Source of the DNA: Nephrocerus scutellatus
Taxonomy: Eukaryota; Arthropoda; Insecta; Diptera; Pipunculidae
DNA length: 64,000 nucleotides
Direction: 5' to 3'
NCBI GenBank assembly: GCA_947095585.1
Contig: OX352762.1
Location: 121,426,930 to 121,490,929 of the forward strand
The notes below the pieces were generated by a model. The model was not told where the DNA came from and did no database searches. It saw only the letters and a program-made list of their open reading frames with translations. Each line of letters starts with the position of its first letter. Positions within the stretch are counted from its first letter, which is position 1. Below are positions 47,301 to 57,264 of the stretch, one piece after another. Both the position numbers and the translations under genes were made by a program.

Positions 47301-50300
47301 GTGAGAAATAATTGAATATCTTTTTGAGAGTATGTAGGTAGCATTTAAGGTACCTACTTACGACTACAAATACACGCAACTCCACTGCAAAGTGTTACAA
47401 TTGGGCGGTGCAATATTATGTTTCATGTAACCCTCATGTACAACCTCGACATGACGATAATTTATGATTGTGCGCATATTGCAAATAATTTAATATGGTG
47501 GTGAATTTATGTTCATTTCCTTTGCGTGCGTGTTGTTGCAATATGTGATCCTTGGGCAACCCCATTCATTCTCCATGAACGGTGCAAAAGCTCATTAAAA
47601 GATAGATATCATGGTTGTGAGACAAATTACCTCGACTACATGTGCCCTTGCAGCTTGCCATAATTTACCCAAAAGGCCACAGTGCACTGCAGGAGCTAAT
47701 TTTGTGTCTTGCTGGAGCTTAGTACGTTTCCTTTCCGGTATACCAGGCAGAAGTTGTACTTGTATATCACAGAATTAATTTTGCACGTTAGTAAAATTCA
47801 ATTAGCGCACTCACTGAGCTGTGATGGAGTAATTTGCGACGAGTTTCGCGGCCCACCAATGTATCTATGCATTTGCATTCGTCAACGGAACAATAAACGA
47901 AAATAAACCAAATTGGAATCGCAGTACTTCTGTACTGCACAGCTAACAACAACTGTCCATTGTTCCTATTTCATCCGATTCCAAGCGTTTTTGTGAATTC
48001 TGACTTTTGATGGATCGACTTGTATTGTTTGTTCTGTACATTAAAACAATCTCATCAAAAACGACAGCTAAGATGGCGTGAATTACCATATTCTGATGGA
48101 AACTTTTGGAAGCGTGTAATCTAATCACAAATCCACACCAACTTTTATTTTGTAGGTCGAATTGTAAACATTGCTGAAGCTTTATATGTGTGTGAAGTGG
48201 GGCGAATCCTACATTGCCTACAAAAATGTTTTGAACTAAACGGCAACTGTTAGTCTGTTTAAAGCAATTTCTCTTGACTGTCGTGCAAGACCTTAAAAGG
48301 AGCAATAAATTAGCCGCGTTCTTCATTAATCTTAATTCATATTTTGTCGTACTACTCGTCATTTATGCTTATAATGTACTATACAAATCGGAATTGATAT
48401 ATGTTTATTATTATATTAAAGCCAAATGCGACCAAATAACTCTCGAAATGTGTCCGACAGTGCCCAGAAGAACTAAATTGAAGAACTTTCGATACTGGTC
48501 TTACAGTGCCCAGAAGCACTAAATTCAAGAACTCTCGAAACTTGTCGTACACTGCCAAAGAGAACTAAATTGAAGAACTCTCGAAACTTGTCTTAAAGTG
48601 CCCAGAAAAACTAAATTCAAGAACTATCAAGACTTGTCGGATAAACTTGATCGTGGTAATTGAAGAACAGTGCCTAGAAGAACTAAAATTAAGATCTCTC
48701 GAAACTAGTCGGACAATGCCCAGAAAAATCAAATTCAAGAACTGTCTTGTCGGAAAGTGCCCTGAAGAACTAAATGTAATAACTCTCGGCGCTTGTCAGA
48801 CAGTGCCCAAGGGAACTAAATTGAAGAACTCTCGAAACTTATCGGACAGTGCCAAGAAAAACCAAATTCAAGCACATTCAAAACTTGTCGGATTGTGCTA
48901 AGAAGAACTGACTTTGATAAGCCAATTCCTGGTCATAACACTTGTTTGGGTGCGAGGTTTTGTAATGGAAAAACGGACGATTTAGCGAAGAACGGCGTCG
49001 TTATGAACATTGGCTCACTACCTTCCGTCAAGAACGAATTCTCTACTTACTACTTACTACAAATGTGAAGTAATTTGGCAAACTCTGCGATATAAAGAGC
49101 CAACCTACAATAAAAGGAGAACTACCGAGATGATCTCCAGATCATGAAAACATGTTGTGGCAATAAATACGTTTCAAAAAGCAACCATTTAGCTAAACTG
49201 TAAAGCAGCAAGGAGTTAAATGGGAATATCTCATTCACCATCTTTACAAATTTCCGCCTTCAGAAGTGTCCAGTATCCGCATACTGAGACAACCTAAAAG
49301 AGCTTCTGGAGTACAGAATGTGTGAACCGATCTCGTACTCAAACGCAAATATGAGAAGAATAAACTATGCTCGAGAAGAGCAACAATCATGATATAACGG
49401 CATTGAGTACCGCGTATAAGAATTTCTCCTCTACCCTACAAGAGGGGATATCTCCATACGTCAAAGTCATCTTAGGACTATACCAGTATAGCTTTATCCC
49501 AGGTAAATTAACAACTGTCCAGATTTTTAGCCTAAAGCGGGCGATGTTCAAATATCCCAAACTCATATTGCACCTTCTTTAGAAGACTAGCCAGATTAAA
49601 ACTTTATAAAGCCATGAGAGAATTCGTTGGAAAAAATTATCCGAGATTTTGATGTAAAGGCGAGATAAGCAATCTTCTATTAGCCCACTCAAACTCCACC
49701 CAAAACTAATCACACCTTCTGTATACCTTAAAGCTACTTGTGATAGCGTATAGCCAGAGAACAACTTATAAAGCCATCAGAGAAACCCACAACCCAGATA
49801 AACTGACACGACTATTTATGTTGACCATATGACCAATCTTATAACCCAAGTAGGATATCAGAATCACTATCAAGCCTATGCAACATCTACAACGGCCTCC
49901 GACAATGCAATGTACTGGCCTGCATTTTCTTTAACCTGGCATTGGACAATCAGAGACACTAATATAATAGCGAGAAAAACAATCTTCTATAAGTCCATCC
50001 AAGAACTGGCTCACGCATAAATCGTTTACATCATTGGCAGAAATCAAAGAGTTGTACAAGAAGATTTCATTCATATTCCTACAAAGACGTGACTTAAAAA
50101 CGGTTGTGGGGATACTGACAGGACACTGCCTTCTAGGAAAACACAAGAGAAGGATTGGTGTTAAATACAATGACTTCTGCAGAAGCTGCATGGACGAGAG
50201 AGAAGGTGAAACAATAGAAAAACTTCTTTGCTCCTGTCCGGCATTAGTCGAGAGAAAACATAAATATCTAGGTTAGCGGTTCATGAATTACCTCTCAGAT

Positions 50301-53300
50301 CTCACGGCAAAGTGCGGCACATACTTCGATTCAATAAGAGCTCGGAATGGCTCGTCTGAAAAAGGGAAATCTATAAGTTCCATGTAGTAACATAAAGGAC
50401 CACTAATTGTTTAACTGAGCGATTGCTGCCACCGGAATATAACATTTATGTAGAGCGCATGGCATGGAATCCAGGGCTGCTTATAAATGAGGGTAAGGCA
50501 AAGTACATGGTGGCTAAGTCTACGAGCAAAAGATCCAACATCGGTCCCTCAGTTATGATAGTGGAGCGGGAATTCGAATACCTCTAACTATCTTGGGTAA
50601 ATTTTAGCGGCAGATAACAGCACGGAACCAGAAATACGCGCTCACTTTCTTAAAGCCTAATTTATTTTGTCAAGACTCTTCAAATCCCGGAATTTAACCA
50701 TACCATCCAAGCTGATGACATATAAGACAATCGTCATACCAGTACTTACATATGAATCCGAGACTTGGGTGCTTACCAAAAACCATTCTGACCTCTTAGC
50801 CGCGTTTGAGAGAAAAGTCTTACCGTGCCTTATTTACCACTTATGCAAGAAAGAACGGTTCTGCAGACTCTATAACAAGAGATCTACAAGCTTTAACGCG
50901 ATGTGGACATGATGAAAATATTTAAGCTCGATGGGCTTCGGTGAGCAGGAGACACTTGTTCATATAGAAGAATAGGATTAAAATCGGATAGTTCTTAGCG
51001 GTAGGATTTATGAGAGACGACAGCGAGGCCGACCAAGCTTACGCTGGAAAGATGGTGTAAACCAGGATGACTAGAGTTTAGAGATGCCAAACTGAATGAC
51101 ATTGGCTCGAAATCGAGACCGGATGAGAGATATTTTATCCCGGTTATATAGCTAAATATGGTTATGATGAATTATTATTATTATTATTATTACATGATGG
51201 TAAGTTTCTTTTTTCTTACCCCGTATGTAGTTTCTCCTTAGCATTACGAAATTTAAAAAGGTAGAAAATGATCGTGGACACATTTTTTTGTTCTCTTGTC
51301 TGTTCACTGAATGACAACATTAATAAGAGTCCTCAAACAAATTGTGAAAAATAAAATAAACGACAAACTTTGTAGTAAATTATGTGTATTTGTTTCACAG
51401 TGCACCATAGTTTAAAGTTTTACTAATCGTATGAGTGAAAACGAAACTTTTTCAAAGTTGGTTATATGCTTCAGCGGACCGGATAAAGTAAAAGACAGAG
51501 ATTAAAAAGGCGAAAAGTGACTTCCACTCCAGTGATTATTATTTCAACTTTTCCTTTTGTGATATGTAATACATGATAAGGTCTAGTGCCAAACTCAATA
51601 CAAAAAAGATGTAGTTGTAGTTCACTGCGTCTTTCTCTATCCATGGAACCAGAATCATTGTGTACTTTTCAAAAATAATTCCTATAAAGATGAATTTTAT
51701 CTAAAGTGACCTTTTTGGTAACAAAAGCATCAAACGAGGCAACGACATGGTTCATATACTATTAAAAATGTATGAAAAGTGGAAAAGCTGCAATTCAGCT
51801 AAAATTTCGCAAGCCTTTATCAGCTTTTATTACAGAATGGGGTTAAGTGAACATTTAGAAAGATTCTTATTACAATGTGTAGAACATGAGTTCTATTACA
51901 TAAATTACAACGAGACACGTTTGATTAATTCTCCCACATCCACCCACAAATCCTTCAAAGGCGATATGTTCGTGAAATGTGTTGTTTTTTAATTAAAACT
52001 GGAAATGAAGGGATTTTCCAGTGAAGAAGAGAACACACATTTTCCCGCATAAATTATGTTAATTACAAAATTTTCTACGAGTATCAATATAGGAAGGAAA
52101 AAAGGACGAAAGATGAAAATAAACAAAAACTGGGAATAACCAGAGATGCATCTATTGAAGATTTGTATTTAATTGCTTCGAGGATTTGTCTGTGTCATAA
52201 AAAGCAGCAACGTAATTACATTTTCACATTCAATCCAGAAAGGATTAAAAGATTTAGGCAACGTACAAATGGCCTTGCCGCACCTAATCGATTGTTACAA
52301 CTTGGAAGCGATCCCTCTGGCCTTTCAATATATGTTAATTAATTTGGATCTACAGTCGATATCACAACAACAATAGACAGCAACAGCAGTATCAAAGTAA
52401 ATCACTTTGCGAAAGCATTTGCCTAAAACCTAAATCATCAAGATGAGTGTTATTGTGCTTAACCGGGAAAGGGGCGGAATTATTGTTTTTTGAGGAATGA
52501 CGTAGCTTTTGAGTGCTAAGTGTTTTGTTAATCTTTATTTTAAGAAGAATAAATGGATGTGCAATTCTATTTTAATCTTGAATGTAATATTAAAGTAAGA
52601 AAAATGCATAGTGTCATTTTCTCTTTTCAAAGCGCAATTTTGAAGTTTTTGCTTTTTTATTTCGTAGTTATGGGGGTTATTCGAGATAACACGGATGCCC
52701 TTCGCAGCGAAGAGACCAGAAACAACTTCGGTCAAGCGATAGGATTCGCCCTAAATGCATGGATAGTAAGCCCTGGTGCTTAGATGTCAGGTGTAGAAGA
52801 GAAATGGAGACGCCTTAAAAATACTATCATTAGTACTGCTGACTCCATCTTAGGCAGTAGTCGTAGCGATCGGAACGACTGGTTCGATGCCGAATGTAAG
52901 CTAGCGACTGAACGTAAGAATCTTGCGTACCGAGCTACGGAACAATCTCATACAACGCGGGCACGCGAAGATGAATATAAAGAGGTCAGAAGATATGGAA
53001 AAAAACAGTTCACCGGCAAAAGAAAGCAGCATGGGAGAAGAATCTCTTCCGTGAACTAGAACAGTACAGAGAGCAAGGACCGCACCAGGCGCGGAAGTTC
53101 TACAAAAGAGTCCGCGGTATGGCGCAATATACACCGCGTTGCACATACTGTAAGGACGAAGAGGGTAATCGCCGATCTTAAAGGAATCTTAGAGCGATGG
53201 CAAGAGCACTTTCATGAGTTGCTAAATGGCTAGTTAACTGAGGAATTCGGAAACCACGAATGACCGAAGGTCAAACTATGCTACCGCCACTAAGCATAGA

Positions 53301-54793
53301 CGATGTTAGCAGAGCGATAAATCGGCTAAAAATAATAAGGCCCCGGGATCTGATGAATTCCCAGCGGAACTGATGAAAATAGGATGCCCCGCAATACACC
53401 AAGCAATTCATGAAATAATAGTGCAAGTATGGGTGGAAGAAGCTATGCCAGAAGACTGGCGAAGAGGCATCCTGTGCCCCATACATAAGAATGGAGATAT
53501 CACAAAATGCAGCAATTATCGTGGTATAACGTTGTTGAGATTTTCTCCTCTATCTTTTAAGACAGGATAGCCCCATACGCTAAAGCCAGTATTGATCCAT
53601 ACCAGTGTTGCTTCATCCCAGGCAAATCAACAATCAACGTAGATTTACACCATTAGGCAGGTTATGGAAAAATATCTAGAGTTTCTTATCTGAATTACAA
53701 TTGATACGTTCTGATATACGATGTCAGTAGATTCGTTTGGACACTGTAGGAATGTTTCCTTGTTGTCTGTCACCACCGGCGTTCAGGAGAATTATCAATA
53801 TCAGACTGCATACAGCATCTACAATCTACATATTTCAGCAACTTTACACACCCTTAAGACCATCTTCAGACGTTCTGTTAAGTTCAGAGATTCTTTTTTT
53901 TCTTTGCTGAATAATGCGTATGTTTAATGCTTTGCCAAGCTTTTAAAAGCATTCAAAATACGAGCATACATACATATCTTTCAGCTTTACGTCTACGCTG
54001 TGCCAAGTGTATAGCAATACAGCCTTTCATTATAAAAGTGCAGATCCCTTTACGCATGTGCCTTCATAAGAAATGCATCATAACCAAAGAAACTATCAGG
54101 GCGATTCAGTTCAACGTGGATTTGTAAAAATTGCTAAAGGATCTGATTTGATAAGACTAGTATTTGCTTTCGTATTTTAAAACTCTAAACTTCCTAACAA
54201 ATTAAAAAAAACATACTTTTTTTTTAAATGTACACACGCTAAAGGGGTTTGCACCCTTATAATGCTTAGCACAGCGTGGAAATGAGGGACAGGAAAAGAT
54301 GATATGTCTATGCACGCCACATAAATGCGGAAACACAGAATCAGGCAATTCATTCCACATAACTACTGTCTTAAACATTTGTTGCTTTTAATTTTCAGAA
54401 TCCTCCAGGAAAAGTGGTTTCCTTCATTCGAAGCTGTGAGAATAAACCTTTGGTAAGTAATACATTCGACATTGTAAGAGTAATAAAATAGATAATTGAT
54501 TCCTTTTAACGCGTGATAATCCTTCTGCAATGACAACACGCCAGTACCTCAACGAAGTCCTAACAGATGCCACCTACAAAATGTACTACAGGTCGTGCAC
54601 AACGGACTTATGCAACGACGGTGATGCCCTGTATACAACGTCAAATGCTGATCCCGATTTCGGTGCTGGAGAAAACCTAATCGTCAAAGGAAAAAGTTCT
54701 GCAGCAACACGAGATATTTCCGCCCTCCTGCTTGGTGGATGCATTTTAATCCAGTGGATTACTCGAGTTCGTAACAAAAAACTTCCATTTTGA
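44276..54793 (+). CDS. Ly6/uPAR-type three-finger protein, four exons
   Basis: Join 44276-44357, 47167-47300, 54399-54452, 54545-54793; phases 1, 0, 0. The product is about 172 residues. Residues 1-28 (MMFHQKKIKFFILIAVCLIC and following) form a signal peptide. The mature part starts GLHCYTCSYVD and carries eight cysteines, closing with YYRSCTTDLCN, the CxxDxCN signature of insect Ly6 proteins. A hydrophobic stretch (ISALLLGGCILIQWI) near the end fits a GPI-anchor signal or membrane segment, preceded by small residues (GKSSAA). Insect Ly6 proteins act at the cell surface or in the secretory pathway, for example in septate-junction assembly or channel modulation; I cannot tell which applies. 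An in-frame upstream ATG at 44150 would put 42 residues before the signal peptide, so 44276 was preferred. Which family member it is was not determined. Confidence 0.85.
44364..45540. other. Ly6 gene intron 1, mostly unannotated
   Basis: 45010-45100 is an inverted relative of the repeat at 25110-25220 (shared GGAATATAAAAAATGCTATT when read in reverse). The rest shows no gene. Confidence 0.5.
45553..45717 (+). repeat. Two tandem copies of an 87-bp unit
   Basis: TCCTACATACCGAACTTCAT at 45553 recurs as TCCTATATACCGAATTTCAT at 45640, each continuing with ACAAATCG and a GGCTTGGTT/GGCTTAGTT block. This type is common in insect transposon-derived repeats. Confidence 0.7.
45718..46105 (+). repeat. 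Minisatellite, ~25-bp unit, about 15 copies
   Basis: The unit approximates GTGTGACTTAACAGTGGACA plus TTAAA. TTAACAGTGGA is nearly invariant while the spacer (ATTAAAAG, ATCAGATG, ACTAGATG) varies. It sits in intron 1 of the Ly6 gene. There are no regular unique spacers, so it is not a CRISPR array. Confidence 0.9.
46110..47160. other. Ly6 gene intron 1, 3' part
   Basis: No gene or known repeat apart from short unsupported frames (46116-46388, 46805-47074). Confidence 0.5.
47167..47300 (+). CDS. Ly6 gene exon 2 (first finger, five cysteines)
   Basis: Acceptor TATTTAATACACAG completes a split Gly codon; donor GAATATTTG|GTGAGA. It encodes LHCYTCSYVDPSSDKTC and MCSMKYCTIQRQEYL. The Cys spacing is typical for the first half of an insect Ly6 domain. 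Confidence 0.85.
47306..48430. other. Ly6 gene intron 2, 5' part
   Basis: No recognised gene or repeat. A 139-codon frame on the minus strand (48362-47943) has no domain I recognise and no codon or splice support. Confidence 0.5.
48438..48911 (+). repeat. Tandem array, ~46-bp unit, about 10 copies
   Basis: The unit approximates AACTCTCGAAACTTGTCGGA + CAGTGCCCAGAAGAACTAAA + TTGAAG. Copies differ by 10-25 percent and one is shortened near 48735. It lies in intron 2 of the Ly6 gene and has no stable coding frame. Confidence 0.9.
48912..49365. other. Ly6 gene intron 2, unannotated
   Basis: No protein motif recognised. It could be decayed sequence of the RTE-like relic that follows. Confidence 0.4.
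49367..50030 (+). mobile_element. Rearranged RTE-like retrotransposon relic
   Basis: LSTAYKNFSSTLQEGISPYV, LGLYQYSFIPGKLTTVQIFS (49400-49520) match the RT start of the copy at 27689. Later blocks are partly repeated: LYKAMRE-coding sequence appears at 49600 and 49770, and GCGAGA.AA.CAATCTTCTA at 49660 and 49969. The active site is gone. Confidence 0.7.
50060..50450 (+). mobile_element. 3' end of a family B RNase H retrotransposon
   Basis: FLQRRDLKTVVGILTGHCLL, KYNDFCRSCMDEREGETIEK and LLCSCPALVERKHKYLG (50065-50275) match 15095-15230 but keep the zinc-finger region more fully. The non-coding end near 50420-50440 (GCGATTGCTGCCACC) resembles 15385-15400. Confidence 0.75.
50455..51195 (+). mobile_element. 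RTE-like retrotransposon 3' end with (ATT)n tail
   Basis: ERMAWNPGLLINEGKAKYMV (about 50455-50515) is the post-palm NxxKTKYM-type block. A later frame reads MTYKTIVIPVLTYESETWVL and LLAAFERKVL (50715-50825), the thumb region. The final GRPR-like and ARNRDRMR-like tail is at 51020-51150. It ends in ATTATTATT repeats (51172-51191), a tail type usual for RTE elements. Frameshifted. Confidence 0.75.
51200..52675. other. Ly6 gene intron 2, unannotated AT-rich part
   Basis: Frames at 51747-51992 and 52173-52376 have no domain or splice support. Nothing recognised. Confidence 0.5.
52682..53690 (+). mobile_element. RTE-like retrotransposon fragment (linker and RT N-terminus)
   Basis: ALRSEETRNNFGQAIGFALN, EEKWRRLKNTIISTADSILG, RNDWFDAECKLATERKNLAY (52705-52935) form the endonuclease-RT linker. 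Then come RWQEHFHELLNG-like sequence, SDEFPAELMKIGCPAIHQAI, VWVEEAMPEDWRRGILCPIH (53350-53490), NYRGITLL and a decayed YQCCFIPGKST block to about 53690. The region 52920-53060 is close to 27115-27240. It is truncated before the active site. Confidence 0.8.
53715..54110 (+). mobile_element. CR1-like retrotransposon 3' part
   Basis: DSFGHCRNVSLLSVTTGVQE, then TLKTIFRRSVKFRDSFFSLL (53830-53910) and the 3' UTR (AAAAGTGCAGATCCCTTTACGC at about 54035). Several frame breaks. Confidence 0.65.
54212..54370 (-). mobile_element. CR1-like 3' end next to a splice acceptor
   Basis: Poly-T at 54219-54227 marks the tail. GGTTTGCACCCTTATAATGC and AAATGCGGAAACACAGAATC match the 3' UTR and C-terminus of the family on the minus strand. 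The copy ends at about 54370, some 28 bases before exon 3 of the Ly6 gene at 54399. Confidence 0.8.
54399..54452 (+). CDS. Ly6 gene exon 3
   Basis: Acceptor TTGCTTTTAATTTTCAG, donor AAACCTTTG|GTAAGT. The 18 codons read NPPGKVVSFIRSCENKPL, supplying the sixth cysteine. Phase 0 on both sides. Confidence 0.85.
54545..54793 (+). CDS. Ly6 gene exon 4 (last cysteines, C-terminal anchor region)
   Basis: The intron before it is only 92 bases. The acceptor ACAACACGCCAG has a weak pyrimidine tract but is the only AG in a suitable place. It encodes YLNEVLTDATYKMYYRSC, TTDLCNDGDA, a polar stretch, the hydrophobic ISALLLGGCILIQW and a basic tail ITRVRNKKLPF, then TGA. Confidence 0.8.
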   Translation, partial: YLNEVLTDATYKMYYRSCTTDLCNDGDALYTTSNADPDFGAGENLIVKGKSSAATRDISALLLGGCILIQWITRVRNKKLPF

Positions 54794-54810
54794 AAGTATT
54801 CGTATTAAGC

Positions 54811-54816
54811 AATAAA
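54811..54816 (+). terminator. Polyadenylation signal of the Ly6 gene
   Basis: AATAAA lies 18 bases after the stop codon. It is close, so the 3' UTR would be very short if this signal is used. Confidence 0.6.
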
Positions 54817-54829
54817 AACCCACTCATAT

Positions 54830-55915
54830 GTGTCGTAATACTTGATTCGTCATTTCCATGAATATGACACCCATTTCGAACAACACAAAGGGGCGATATA
54901 ATACCATTATTCAGTATAGGTATTTATATCGCTATAGGGTATAGCGCGGAATTAATTAATATTCGTTATCCTGGCAGTAAGTTGAATTTTCCAATTAGTT
55001 TGCTGTGACCTTGCAGGCAAATCAAACAATAGGCCATATTTGCGTGTCGAATGTGGCAGGATGTTATCCGTAAAACTGTTTGACTGTTTGACAAGTAGAT
55101 GAAGTCATGAAGTGTATAACATCATTCGAATTGGAAGGATAAATATTTAATGAAATGCATTGCACTGTATTAGTAAAAAAACAACAACATGAGTAGATGG
55201 ACGATACCACTCAGTTTCAGATGCAAAAGACTGTATGTGTGTCCATTGCGTGTTGTTAACTCGGCGACTGACTTAATCCCTGCGATTAATTAATTGTTTT
55301 TAAATTCATTGATTATTTCTTATTCGATTGAAGTGTTTGTTCGTCGCCACGCAACAAACGGATTACAAGAGCTAGACATGTCAGTTGTATCAACTAGATG
55401 CTACTCGTATGCCATTGAGTACCTACCCTGACGCATCGGTGGCATGTTAGTGTAATGCATTCGCGGCACAACAATTGTTTGTGTTGAAAACTTATAATTG
55501 CTTTCGAAAAATATTCCAATTAAAAAGTTTACGTTCGTTGGAACGACCCATATTTGTTTTGCATGCGTGTGTGGTTTTGTGTACGCGTACGTCATGTTGT
55601 ATGTCATGTTGTCATTTTCCTATAATTCAATTCAGTTTGAGTAGTAAACAGATAAAAGCTTTTGTCGATTATTTTCAACTCTTTATTGTATTTACTAACT
55701 ATTTGTGACACACTTGCTATATATCATAACGGAATTAAATATCACTTACTACAACAAGTTGTAAATAAAAATGCTATTGAATCATAACTAGCCCCCCAAA
55801 AGGTAGAAAATAAAATAGGTGGTAGATCTGGAGTAACTAGAACTCTTATAAGTAAATGAAAATTGATGGAATGTTTTTAATGGAAATCTGGCTTTAAAAA
55901 ATCCAACAATTTAAA
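54830..55915. other. Intergenic or intronic DNA, nothing recognised
   Basis: AT-rich with short unsupported frames (55475-55708). No repeat recognised. Confidence 0.5.
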
Positions 55916-57262
55916 AGAACAAGATTAAAAGACCCTCTCAAAATCCCCTCAAGACCTCCCCAAGACACCCTAAAAACCTTCTTAAGACCCGCTAAAGACC
56001 CCACTTACGACCATCTCAAAATTTCTCAAGATCTCTTCAAGACCCAACTAAAGATCCTCGCGAAATCCCTAAATAAATAAATAAATAAATAAATAAATAC
56101 CCCCATTAATACTCCCACAAGACCCCCGCAAACCCTCCTTAAGGTTCTCTTAAGACCCCTCGAAATACTCAAGACCACCTAAAGACCCCCTCAAGACTCC
56201 ACTAACGACCCTCACAAAATCCCCTCAAAACCTTCTTAGGACTTGAGAGCCTCTCAAAAACCCTCTAAAGAACCTATTCAAGACCACTTAAGAACCACTC
56301 AAAACCCCTCTCAAAACCCCCTCAAGACCCTGCACAAGACTCTCTTAAGAACCCAAAAAAACCCACGTAAGACCACTCCCAAAATCACCTCAAGACCCCA
56401 CAAAACACCCTCGAGATCTCCCTCAAGACTACCTAAGGACTTCCTCAAGATCACCTCAATACATCGTTAAGACCACGTTACTACCCCAATCAATACTCCT
56501 TTAAGACCACCTCAAACCCTCCTTAAGATTCCCTTTAGACCCCCTCAAACATTCCTCAAGACCACCTAAACACCCCACTAAATACCATCTCAAGACTCCC
56601 CTCAAACTACCTTCAAGCCCACCTAAGGACCATCCTTAAGAGCTCGTTAAGACCATGTTAAGTCCCCCTTAAGAAACCCTGAAGACTCCCTCAAGACCAC
56701 CACACCACTCCTAAGAACCCCTCAAGACCCCCCTCAATATTCTTTTCAGACCCCCACAATACCCTTTTAAGACTCAAGACCCTCTCAAACATTCATAAGC
56801 TCCACTAAAGAATCCCTTAAGACTACCGCATAACCATCGCCAAGACCCTCTCAAACCACGATTGAAACCACCGGAAGAACAACTGAAGACTCCCATAAAC
56901 CGCCATCAAGACTCATCTAAGGACCTCCTCAATCTCAAAAAACCCTAACTAGTCTCCTTCAAGACTACGTCACAACCCCTTTCAGGACCCCACTCAAGAA
57001 ACTCTCAAACTCTCCAACTTTCCTCAAATCCCCACAAAACCCCTTAAGACTCCCCTGAAACCGCGCTCAATACCACCCTCAAGAGCCTTCAAGAATCCCC
57101 TTAAGACCCCCTCAAGAAACCCTTAAGATCACCCTTAAGAACGCCTCATGTAACCCATTTAATACTCCTTTAACATCATCTCAAGACGCCCGCAAAACTA
57201 CCTCAAAAGCCAATCAACATCCCACTCAAAACCTTCTTCAAGCCCTCTCAAGACCCCCTCGA
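55916..57262 (+). repeat. Degenerate AAGACC-rich satellite, ~1.35 kb
   Basis: More than a hundred loosely spaced copies of CTCAAGACC, CTAAAGACC and CTTAAGACC occur at 10-16 base intervals, separated by C-runs. The plus strand is strongly C/A-rich with G almost only in AAGA. A (AAAT)n run of about 30 bases lies at 56070-56099. An apparent 75-codon frame at 56243 is the repeat read in one frame, not a gene. Confidence 0.9.
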
Positions 57263-57264
57263 TC

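Noticed and set aside
47943..48362. 139-codon minus-strand frame in the Ly6 intron
   Set aside because: No recognisable domain, unusual composition and no splice support. AT-rich DNA gives such frames by chance.
56243..56470. 75-codon frame in the satellite
   Set aside because: It is the AAGACC repeat read in one frame (Lys/Pro/Ser/Thr repeats); the frame breaks whenever unit length changes.
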